DNA of 64,000 nucleotides from Sycon ciliatum (Eukaryota; Porifera; Calcarea; Leucosolenida; Sycettidae). Every line of letters starts with the position of its first letter. Positions within the stretch are counted from its first letter, which is position 1. Shown here piece by piece: positions 54,030-64,000 of this stretch. Under the pieces are notes generated by a model. The model had not been told where the DNA came from and did not search any database. It saw only the letters and a program-made list of their open reading frames with translations. The translations under genes and the position numbers were made by a program. The stretch is taken from the NCBI RefSeq assembly GCF_964019385.1, contig NC_088647.1, positions 1,713,985-1,777,984 of the forward strand, written 5' to 3'.

Positions 54030-57000
54030 ACATGTATTCTCGAGCATACTTTGTTCTTAGAATCTAGAAGGCCAACCATCCATTGGGAATCCTGGCTTTC
54101 TTTAATCCAAGACAACTACAATATGAAAGGCAGAGAGGAATAAATCAGCTCAGGTGGCAATTAGCAGTCCGAAATGACAAGTCTCTTTCCCATAGAACTT
54201 CAACACTAAAACTCAAGTGTGTTGCATCAGACATACATACTGCATAAACCGACTAAAACAAGACAGTATTTCAGTCCCAATATCATCATAAGCAGCCTTT
54301 CAATCTTGTACACCTGCATACTCAGACAATCTCAGTGCATACATTCTCAAAGATCAAAACTTAAAGTAAAGAGTGGCTCAGAACTGGACAATCTCCACAA
54401 TTGGGTGTCTTCCTTATGGCACCAAGTACTGAATGAAGTTGGAGACAAATGCTGAAGTACACAGTATCAATAGTTTGAAAAGGCTATCTGCACACTTGGA
54501 TATTACAACCAGGACAAAGTTATCAATTGAACCAAACTCCAATTCCCTCTGTATTCTGCGAGAGGCTGTTTTTTGTCCTCTTCTGTGTTGCTAAAATGTG
54601 TTGAGTGTCTATCAAAAGGATATCCCATTTGCACTCTGTCTTGGTCAACATCGCAACGATCAGCTTTGAAGACCAAGTTATGTCGCTGACTAATGACATC
54701 TGCTTACTCACCAGAAGTACTGCATAAGCTAAGTTGTAGTCCTGGCTTTCTCCAATACAACACATCTGGAATGCAGTCAAAAGAAAGAGTAAATGACTGT
54801 ACTTGGACCACCCAGTAGTTCAAACCCGATGGCACGGATCTTTTCCAATTACATTGAAGCTCAATAGAACCTTTGTTGCTTCAGCCATGCTTACGGCATG
54901 GACACGTGTTGAAGCAAGACTATTTCTGTCACAATATCATCATTAGCAAGCTTATAAGGTAATGTTACACACCTCCATGTTTATTCACACCTCCTTCTTC
55001 ACCTGCATGTCTCTACGCAAACGTTCCCAATGAGGAAAGAAATGTAATTTTGTTCATAACTGGACGTTTTCACTTGTAATGATTGTCAACTAAGGCCCTA
55101 AGATATACCGAGTCACTGTCCTGAATATCTATAGCCACCTCTATTCATCATATGCATGCAAGACCCGACAGCACTGATCTTCAAATAACTAAGACAGTGA
55201 TGCACTTGCCTTGCACTATCTTCTGTATGGTCTCGTGTTACTCATACTGGAGACATGTTCAATTGTACCTGTGCAGAAAATAATGGAAAAATCGAAAAAG
55301 CAGAGGCCAACTTCTCAAAACTCATATTCATTATGCACCATATTTGGGTGCATTTTGGAAGAATGCTGCTCCTAGTTCACGACCTAGGCCAGCAATCATG
55401 CATATGTGTAAAAATTACAACTCCCAGAAGTCCTGGTTTCCCTCTGACCATGCTCACAGTTTGAGCCAAGAACACACTCTGTGCAGACTGCAAACCCACA
55501 TGCAACACCACATAGAGCAACAGAGAGCAGAAAACTGGCCAGCTCTTGTTTAACTTCGATTAAATCACGTGTTTTTCACCAGTATTTCCCCCATTATTAT
55601 TAATTGGTAGTATTTTGAAGGAGCAAAACCTCATTAGTAGACATTTAGCATACTCAGTACATTATGTAAATCGCCCAAAATTCGCTCACGAAATTTGCTG
55701 TTTCTTAGAACCAGCGAGTTTACAACCGCAAACGTTCGCGAAGCATTGAGGCCACATACATTATACCCACGGTTGAAGTATAAATCGCGCTGGTGAATAT
55801 TCACAATATGCTCTTCTCGGGAAAATAGTGTTCATTAATCTGCTGCGAATATGAGGCAGCTAACAGTAGACAATGGTCACTTCAGGAATTGTGCAACAGA
55901 AGGCCGTAATTGATCCCAATTAGATTTTTTTATTCATTTTTTATTCAGATTTCTTATCCATATAACGGGGGGAATCCCGGTGACATAAAACAAGTTACTG
56001 GTTGTACTTATTACATTTGATGAAACTTCACTTCTCTCCAAAACTGTCTCTTCACTGTGGTTCAATTTAAAATAACACTTAAAATTTTTCGGGCCTAGCC
56101 CATCATCAGGGTACTTACTAGAATCAAAGAATGACCAAGAATGGCGGCATGGCTATAGGGCTGCATGGCTGTAGGGCTGCATGCTTCAGACCTGGCACTG
56201 CAAAGAGCAGGCCGTGGCCAGACCCCATGCACCAGTCCAGTATTGTACCAGTGTGAGGGACCCAGCAGTATCATCATCAGCAACAGCATCACACGCACTG
56301 TTCAATAAGCAAATAATTGAACACTTCCTTCTATAAGGAAATGAGGCTCGTCAACTAACAACTGCTCTACTCGAGAAGCCGCTATTCATAGCAACTGAAT
56401 AGAGTGGTTGTCATTGGAACCTCCCTTTTTCCGACTATGAAAATTATATGAAAAATTTTATTGATAGGACTGAAGTTCAGATCTAACCAAGCAAGGTTTC
56501 TCTTTTACACAGCAATGCTCATTTCTTTCTTCACTGCATCTTTTCACATCTCCATTCCATTCAGCCATTGTCTATCTTTGCACATACACTCCAGAGTACC
56601 CATCACCAATCAGAGCGGTTCCCTGCCTGCATTTTGTCTCAATGCAGAATTGAACCTCTCACATGGTATGTGTGCCACAACATCATCCGGTGTATCAATA
56701 GTCAAAACACACTCTAACACGTGTGTGTACAATGCTGGTTTATGAATGCATCAGAACAAACACCGGTAGCAAACCTGGCTGATGTCCTCACAGAGTGTGA
56801 AGAGATCATAGCTTGTAAGCTACAGGTGATGATGTCATCATATGCACACACAGAACAACGAATACAAGTTATGGCGAGTGGATTAGAGGAACTGCCATGT
56901 TCATAGTTGACAAAGACATCCATTACATGTGCATAGCAGCAACGGCGGCAGCAGCACCAGTAGCAGCAACAACATCAAACAACGCAACGCCTTTTTACTT

Positions 57001-57460
57001 ACACTTACCGAGTCCGAGTAGCATATTTCTTGTCTTTCAAACAAGACTTTTCATTCCAGAAGTAGTTCAACAATGCAGGCTACCTCCTACTCAGTCACCA
57101 ACATCACATGGAGCTGATACCCCAGCAGTCCGCAGACAACAATCTCCTGAGATCACTAAGAACAGATTTAAAATTCAAGATATAAATACATGACAAAATT
57201 GCACAGTATACGTACAACAGTTTGCATCCTTTACTAGTGCCTTCTAGTGTCCTTCGAGTTACACGAGTAAAAAAGAGAAATGACAATTTAATCTTGGCAC
57301 CAACAACAGCCTAATCTTGCCAATGGCATGTTGTTCTGTGTCAACATGTCTGCCTCCACAGTATTAGCGGTACATAATGCTCTCAGCACATTCTTGTAAA
57401 CACATCACAAAATTAGACAGTACATGTACTACAGCTTGCATCCTTTACTTCCTCTAGTCT

Positions 57461-57722
57461 AGTGTCTTTCTAGTGTCCTTCTAGTGTTCTTCTAGCGTCC
57501 TTCTAGCGTCCTTCTAGCGTCCTTCTAGCGTCCTTCTAGTGTCCTTCTAGCGTCCTTCTAGTGTCCTTCTAGCGTCCTTCTAGCGTCCTTCTAGTGTCCT
57601 TCTAGCGTCCTTCTAGTGTCCTTCTAGCGTCCTTCTAGCGTCCTTCTAGCGTCCTTCTAGCGTCCTTCTAGCGTCCTTCTAGCGTCCTTCTAGCGTCCTT
57701 CTAGTGTCCTTCTAGTGTTCTT
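57461..57722 (+). repeat. 11-bp minisatellite (YGTCCTTCTAG), about 23 copies
   Basis: Tandem copies of CGTCCTTCTAG/TGTCCTTCTAG with C/T alternation at the first base. R1 (3566-3600) and R4 (21780-21815) have about three copies, and the first half of the local duplication in R9 (57236-57260) has two. The expansion is private to R9 and sits in the second copy of a ~220-bp local duplication (57183-57400 against 57400 on). Confidence 0.95.
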
Positions 57723-57947
57723 CGAGTTGCACGAAAGAGAAAAAGAGAAATGATAATTTAATCTCGGCACGAACAACAGCCTAACCTTGTGCATGGCGTT
57801 TGTTTCTGTGTACTATGTCCGCCTACACGGTATTGACGGTATTCTGTACTCTCAGCACATTCAGTGGCTCCATTCTCCTAAGCGTTCATATGTATAGCTG
57901 TCAGTGTTTCCAGGTTGCCCGGAATCCACTTGGGGCGAGCAGCGCAG

Positions 57948-58217
57948 ATGCCGAAACCTTTTGAAAATATGTCCTATAATACAAAATTCGTAGATGTGAA
58001 TGAACAAGAACACATTGACAATGGTCATCTTAAGTCCCAGATGGGGCTTCTCAGAAGCTTGGAGTTTGAAGATCTTCTGAAACCCTTTTGCGGGGCTCTG
58101 CCCCCCCCCCCTCTCCCCACCCCATTATCTACACCTGGGACACCCCGGATCCCATCCCGGAAACCCTCTCACACACCCTTCCAGCTACGGGCCTCTGGTA
58201 AATCAATGAATACCTAA
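57948..58217 (+). other. conserved 89-residue ORF in the long-unit extension (R9 copy), unknown function
   Basis: Partner of 22034-22300, same start ATGCCGAAACC and same end. Indels in the G/C tract (58091-58111) keep the frame relative to R4. No domain recognised. Possible remnant exon; coding status unproven. Confidence 0.25.
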
Positions 58218-58280
58218 TAACATCTACTCGCTCACAAAAGTATGACCCGCTTCGTTGTAAACCTGGATTCCTACAACTCC

Positions 58281-58405
58281 AGACATCTGTAATATGCAGG
58301 CAGTCAGACATCTGTAATATGCAGGCAGTCAGACATCTGTAATATGCAGGCAGTCAGACATCTGTAATATGCAGGCAGTCAGACATCTGTAATATGCAGG
58401 CAGTC
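58281..58405 (+). repeat. 25-bp x5 tandem repeat
   Basis: Five exact copies of a 25-bp unit beginning AGACATCTGTAATATGCAGG. The paralogous position in R4 (~22368) has one copy. Confidence 0.95.
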
Positions 58406-60542
58406 AAAAAAAGATAGCAAGTACATAGTGGGACAACACCTTCTATTCCGGAATAGCATGGCTCTTTTTCAATATCATTTTTCACATTTAAACTCAACAA
58501 CAGTTTCTGTATTGCTTCAGACATGCACACACTGTATAGACATGTTGAAACCAGACTAATACAGTAAGAACTTCATCATTAGCAACCTTGCAAACTTACA
58601 CACCTCCATTGTCATTCACACATCAATCAATGATCTCAGTACATACATTCTCAATGATCAAAGCAAAAAGTAACATCGATCATAACTGGACATTTTCATA
58701 GTACAGGTTGTGATCTAAGGCCATCAGTTTAATACTGAATCACCTCAGTGTTAATAACCCAATACCACTGAAAACATCCGGTTGTGAACAGAGGAAAGCC
58801 TTTGTGATAGAACACAAAAGGCTGTTGGTCAGTGACAGCCGAAATGGCTACAGGTTTGCAGAATTTATGCATCTGACCAACATCAAAGGTAAATTTCAGA
58901 ATCAGATCGGTTTAATATAGCTGCCAATCGCCCTAACGTATGCCATATGCACTTTGTCTACAACCTCTGCACAACCCTTCACGCCATGCACTGTTTCATA
59001 CAACTGGTCTCACAGGGGTGCATGCATCAGAACAGATAGCTATTCTATGGTTATCCTGCCAAATAGCTGTAGCTACCTCTATTCATCATTGCATGTCTGT
59101 ACTAGGATGTGCATTACAAGAACACGTATATGGCTGGAGATTCGTGTACTTGCCAGTTCAATATACCTGTGTGTGATCTGATGACATTCCCGGCAATGAG
59201 ATGATGGAAGGAGATCCTGGATGGACACTTCAGCTTCACTGTTTAGGGAATAATGTGAACAAAAGACAAAGCAGACTGATTGAACTTCCCAACATGCCAT
59301 GCTACAAGCTTGCACTGACTGTGTTATCTGCTCTCATAGAGTGTGAACGTGATGAAAATGATACGGATGGATTAATTCAAGTCATCTGCCAAATGTAAAC
59401 CGTCAAAAAGTACGACTTTATTGCCAACAACCACAGGTCTTCACACACAAAGAAAATTAGCCTATCACTTTTCATGGAGGACAAAGCACAAACTTGGCCA
59501 AACGCAGAGGAAGAGAAGGATCCGCAAATCATTGAATGCCTCAAAAGTGATTTTCGAGCATTCTTTGTTTCCAGAAGCTACAAGGCCACCAGCCATTTGA
59601 AATCCTGGCTTCCTTCAATCCAAGACATCTGATATTTGGAAACAGTCAAAATATAAAAAGTGAAAATACCTGAACATGGAGCAACTAGCAGTCCAAAGAG
59701 ACTTTTCTACAACTCATTTCACAACCAGCTAAGAGGAGATCCCACACGCTCTCTTGCATTAACACTGCAAATGTCAAACTCATTTCACAACTATAACTTT
59801 GGCCTGATCTGGATTGCTTCAGACATACATACTGAATAAGCAGACTAAAACAAAACTATTTAAGTCATAATATCATCATTAGCAACCTTTCAAACTAATA
59901 CTCCTCCCGCATACTCATCACATATCCATCTTCCCATGTATATCAATGCATACATTCCCAATGATCAAAACAAAAGGTAAAGTGGCTCAGAACTGGACAA
60001 TTCACATCTCAATGGCTGTTAACTAAGGCCATCAGATATACTGCATCACCTAGTCAGAAACTTAATGCAATGGAAAACATCCGGTTCTGAACAGAGGGAA
60101 GCTTTTGCGCTAGAACACAAAAGCCAGTTGATCAGTGACAGCCAATAAGGCTACATGTTTGCAGAATCTATGCATCTGATCAAAATTGGAAAGGTGAAAA
60201 GCCTGATTTCTTTCAGCATAGCTGCCAATCTTCCCTAATTTTGTCCTACATTTTGTCTACAACCTTTTCCCAATACATGCGTCAGAACAGATAGCCATAT
60301 CATCACAGGACAGCACAACACATGGCTATCCTGAATGCCTATAGCCACCTCTATTCATCATAAGCATGCAAGACCCAACAGCACTGATCTTTAACTAAAT
60401 AATACAGTGGTGCACTTGCCTTGCAATATCTTCTGTATGGTCTCCTGTTACTGATGCTGGAGACATGTTCAATTCCACCTGTGCAGAAAATAATGGAAAA
60501 ATCGAAAAAGCTAAGGCCAACTTCTCAAAACTCATATTCATT

Positions 60543-60858
60543 CTTAATGACGGGCCACAATGTACCCGGTTAAAACAGCTCCTTTTTGAAAATGTTTTCA
60601 ATGAGTGATGTGTCGCTTTGTTTTGCTCTAATTGGTGCTTTTCTCCAATGTCATGCAGTCGTATTTATTCAGCTTATATTTCTTGTGTACTTGCATACTG
60701 GTATTAGTTTAGTCCCTCAACCTGCGATAAAATGATCAGCTGTAGCACCTACTCCACTTTTATGTTTATGTATCTATGTCATTCGGATCTTCCCAAGTTG
60801 TACAATGTACTGTCGAGATACCGAATTCAAATAAATCAATACCATCCCCATAACATAC
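60543..60858 (+). pseudogene. 3'-UTR-like insertion (possible processed retrocopy fragment)
   Basis: Flanked by CATT (60539-60542, 60859-60862); the uninterrupted site CTCATATTCATTATGCACCA is in R2, R4, R6 and R7. It opens with a 20-codon frame (60546-60605; NDGPQCTRLKQLLFENVFNE) ending at TGA (60606-60608), then ~220 bp of AT-rich sequence with AATAAA at 60830-60835, 23 bp before the insert ends. That spacing is what a poly(A) cleavage site would give. No poly(A) tail remains. Gene of origin not recognised. Confidence 0.45.
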
Positions 60859-62472
60859 CATTATGCACCGTATTTGGGTGCATTTTGGCAGAATGCTGCT
60901 CCTTGTTCATGACGTAGGCCAGCAATCATACCACGGACGAGTGTAAAAATTACAACTCCCAGATGGCCGTGTTCCCTGGCCATGCTCAGTCCGAGCCAAA
61001 AACGCACTCTTTGCAGACTACATCTCCACATGCAACACAACGTAGATCAACAGAGAGTAGAGAACTGACCAACTCGTGTTTTACTGTGTTTTCGTCACGT
61101 GTTTCTAGCAGTATTCTACCCCCCTTAATTATTCGTAATTGGTAGTATTTTGAAGGAGCCAAACCTCATTTGTCTACTACAAATATAGCATACATAATGT
61201 AAATCGCCCAAAATTTGTGTCACTAAATTTTCGCTGTTTCTTAGAACAAGCAAGTTAGCAATTGCAAAATTTCGCGAAGCATTGGGGCCACTTGCCTTAT
61301 ACCCACGGTTGAAGTTTGATTTCACACTGGTTAATATTCACGTTATGCTCCCCTCGCGGAAATAGAGAACATTTATTTGCTGTGAATATTAGGCAGCTTA
61401 CTGTGGACAATAGTCACTTCAGAAACTGTGCAACAGAAGGCTGTACGTGATCCCAATCAGATTTTTATTCAGATTTCAGATTTTATTGTTCGTATAACAG
61501 GAGGAATCCCGTTTACATACAAACAAGTTGCTGGTTGTACTTATTTATTTTATGAAACTGACCTCCTTAACTCCAAACAGTCTCTTTACTGTGGTTCAAT
61601 TTAAAATAACAGTAAATTTTTCGGGCCTCGCCCATCATGAGGGTTTTTACTAGAACCAAACAATGACCAAGAATGGCGGCATGGCTATAAGGCTGCAAGG
61701 CAATAGTCCTGCATGCTTCAGACCTGGCACTGCAAAGAGCAGGCCGTGGCCAGACCCCATGCACCAGTCCAGTCTTGTACCAGTGTGAGTGACCCAGCAG
61801 TGTCATCATCAGCAACAGCAGCACACGCACGGTTCAATAACCAAATATTTGAACACTTCCTTCTTCTCCAACTGACAACCGCTCTATTCGGGTAGCTGCT
61901 ATTCATAGCAACTGAATAGAATGATGGTCAGTTGACAAACCTCCTTTTCTCCGAATATGAAAACAAATAATATATGAAATTTATTATGAATTGATAACAA
62001 TGCTAAGTCACATTTGCTAGTTTTCACATCTTACACCATGGTCTCACATAGCAATGCTCATTTCTTCTTTCTCTGCATCTTTCCGCATCTCCATTCCATT
62101 CAGCCATTGTCTATCTTTGCACATACACTCCAGTGTATACATCACCAATCAGAGCGGTTCCTGCCCGCATTTGGTCTCAATGCAGAATTGAACCTCTAGT
62201 CCTATGGTATGTTTACCACAACATCATCCGGTGTATCAAAAGTCAAAAACACACTCTCACAAGTGTGTGTACAATGCTGGTCTACGAATGCATCAGAAAA
62301 ATCACCGGAAACAAACCTGGCTGATGTCCTCACAGAGTGTGAAGAGATCATAGCTTGTAATCTACAGGTGATGATGTCATCATATGCACACATTACTTGG
62401 GATGCTGCTAAACATGCCAATATGATTCTTTATCTAGACCGGCTCGCGTCGTACACTTAAACAAATCCGCTA

Positions 62473-63469
62473 TAGTCTGTTTCAAAAAGATTCACAATCA
62501 GGTTTGGGTCTAAGTATGAAGATAAGGGAAATTTGGACAAAAAAAGTACATAGAATGGCTTGTTAGGACACGGCAAATTGTTCTGTAAAGGTTTCGGAAC
62601 AATTGGACCAACCGTTAAGGAGTTAGAATTTCGGCCAGGTTTCCGGCCTTTTCCCATGGTTTACAATTTGCCCAGGAAGCCAGTATCGATTTTTTATCAA
62701 AACCCACGATTTATCCTTTCATTTTTGGCCTTATGGTTATGAATGCTGTCTGCTGACCATGAAGTTGTGAGTTCAAATCCCAACCTATCCTCAAATCAAA
62801 CGTTTTTTTCATTGTTTTGGACTTGTTGTTGGAGCTCGCGCTTCCTGCCGAACTGAATGACACTTGACTGGCTCACGCCATGTGAACACACCCACAACAC
62901 TGCAATGGTGTGAGTGAATTATAATGGAAGTCATCGTGCTGTAGCTTTTTGAGATTTATTTTATTTCAAGATCGGCAATTTATTTGAATTTAGCAGTCAA
63001 CGCCGTCTTCTATCAGCGACAGGGAGTCGTAAAATACCAGTATTTTACGACTCCCTGATCAGCGTTCACAAGCGTCTGCTTTTCTCAAAATGTCGTCGAA
63101 GTCACACGGATAGCTTTGCCAAGTCATGGCCTTGGGAATGAGTCCGTGTTGATGTCGTTTTCGTCACACGGTGAGTAAATTGCATCGCAGCTCAAAGAAA
63201 CTATTTTGGTCACAAAACGGACCCATGCAGCTCGTCAACATTTACAACACTTTCGTTTCGACATGTCCTCTCTCCATTATCGATACGAGGAAGAACTCGT
63301 TTGTTGTAAACCAGACGTACATGACTGTGTCAACGTGAGTGAGCTTTCGCGCGGAATATTTCTTCGAGTTCACAGTGAGTTTTTCCAGGCAGCGCTCGAG
63401 TGCTCATACGGTAAGACGCCAAACTCCGCGGGCGATCGCCAGGATTGTAAATCTTTTTGAAACGGACTG
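62473..63469. mobile_element. CAGTCCGTTTC element (copy in R10)
   Basis: TA at 62471-62472 and 63470-63471; same site as in R2 and R6. It is shorter (997 bp) through internal deletions near 62820 and 63343. The palindrome is at 63018-63057 with one centre change (CCAG for CCGG); the tRNA-like segment is at 62727-62785. Confidence 0.8.
63018..63057. mobile_element. 40-bp palindromic micro-insertion (copy 3)
   Basis: Same site and ATCAGC flanks (63012-63017, 63058-63063) as copies 1 and 2, with one substitution at the centre. Confidence 0.7.
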
Positions 63470-63568
63470 TAGTTGCCTTAAATGACATCAATGACATCAA
63501 CTGCATAACCTTCATAAACTTTCCCCCGATCAAGCGGATGTTTATAAAACTATGTTACATACCTCATT

Positions 63569-64000
63569 TCACCACACCAGTCACATTTTACAAACATTTT
63601 CCTTACCACCCGGCTGCTAATGTTCCCATGCTTAAACCTGTCAAAATGGCTATCTTGAACAGATTCCTCTCCAGATCTGGCATGGAATGTGTGAAAACGT
63701 TACACGGTGGGTAATACCGTACTCAAAACTTGCTCCCATCAGCCAGCAAACGGAGAACCAATTTACTGCGTCAATAGTGCTTACAATATTATTATTCCCT
63801 CTCGGAAATGACCACCACTAGAAGTTGAAATAACTCCGCAGGAAAGACATCTGCCAGATGCAAACACAAAGTACAGTGAAAAGTACATCAACTTGACATG
63901 GTATGATATCCGTAGTACAAGTCATACTAGACCGTATTTGTCGGAGAAAAGTGCGCACTTTAGATGCACTATTTAATCCTCCAAACCACAGTTTTCAAAG
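63569..64000 (+). repeat. Array unit R11 (start only, runs off right edge)
   Basis: E-end segment (CACCACACCAGTCACATTTT at 63570) and block A (TATTTGTCGGAGAAAAGTGC at 63936), matching R3 and R7; no insertion in the visible part. Confidence 0.7.

Larger units (their letters stand above)
54030..59959 (+). repeat. Array unit R9 (long type)
   Basis: Begins part-way through a long extension (54030-55100, with two internal copies of the GCTTCAGACATACATACTGC segment), then a partial B (55115), C (55580-55870), D (56080-56420), E (56500-56860) and a full long extension (to ~59959). Notable expansions: an 11-bp minisatellite at 57461-57722 and 25-bp x5 at 58281-58405. It provides the empty sites for the 19396-20406 insertion. 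Confidence 0.75.
59960..63568 (+). repeat. Array unit R10 (short type)
   Basis: A-like start, B (60290), 316-bp insert (60543-60858), C (61070-61450), D (61617-61940), E (62040-62470), CAGTCCGTTTC element (62473-63469), E-end. From ~60900 it is almost identical to R6 from ~31140, including shared substitutions, so R6 and R10 are the most recent pair. Confidence 0.75.

Noticed and set aside
57461-57722. Regular 11-bp repeats as a CRISPR array
   Set aside because: There are no spacers; it is a simple minisatellite in eukaryotic DNA.

Overview
This is non-coding, repeat-dominated DNA from an animal genome. The evidence is: a Penelope-like element with a GIY-YIG domain, a tyrosine-recombinase (DIRS-superfamily) retrotransposon, a LINE with a 5' inversion, piggyBac, hAT and Tc1/mariner-type DNA elements, (TA)n and (GA)n microsatellites, and no operon-like gene organisation. 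A marine invertebrate (sponge, cnidarian, lophotrochozoan or basal deuterostome) is my inference; the sequence alone does not fix the species. I recognise no intact host gene.

The backbone is a head-to-tail array of about eleven diverged copies (called R1-R11 here) of one macrosatellite-like unit. Its core is about 3.0-3.1 kb once insertions are subtracted. Each unit runs A (TATTTGTCGGAGAATAGTGC), B (GATAGCCATATCATCACAGG), C (ACCCACGGTTGAAGTTTGAT), D (GCAGGCCGTGGCCAGACCCC) and E (CCTCACAGAGTGTGAA). Two classes exist. Short units continue from E into a TTACTTGGGATGCTGCTAAA tail. Long units (R1, R4, R9) carry an additional segment of about 2-3 kb. B-block landmarks lie near 1540, 7605, 12830, 17000, 24300, 30860, 34910, 42430, 55115 and 60290, all in the same orientation.

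Because the units are paralogous, most insertions have an empty site elsewhere in the window, so ends and target-site duplications (TSDs) can be read directly. This defines: four TA-duplicating families of about 1.0-1.2 kb (9464, 10608, 19396, 20614); small TA MITEs (7221 family, 18085, and two nested inside 20614-21751); a ~705-bp family with a 3-bp TSD; a 272-bp element with a 5-bp TSD; a 40-bp perfect palindrome with a 6-bp TSD; an 854-bp hAT element with an 8-bp TSD; a LINE with a 12-bp TSD; a 546-bp insert with a 5-bp TSD; and two fragments that look like host coding or 3'-UTR sequence (an MFS-like fragment at 3638-3905 and a 3'-UTR-like piece at 60543-60858).

From 36964 to 40233 a DIRS-superfamily element interrupts R7. 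Its RT-RNase H frame has three stops, but its tyrosine recombinase frame is open with all catalytic residues. From about 42776 to 54030 the array is interrupted by an 11-kb patchwork: several foldback elements, a large inverted repeat with a Penelope C-terminal fragment in its loop, another Penelope fragment with a very acidic insert, a LINE tail, and a 5'-truncated Penelope-like element (RT plus GIY-YIG). Downstream of it are (TA)n arrays that frame hammerhead-ribozyme-like motifs. The most striking is a 185-bp palindrome (90-bp identical arms, 5-bp loop) carrying a hammerhead core on each strand. The array then resumes and runs off the right edge. The left edge (1-867) is the end of a piggyBac-like element inserted at TTAA in R1.
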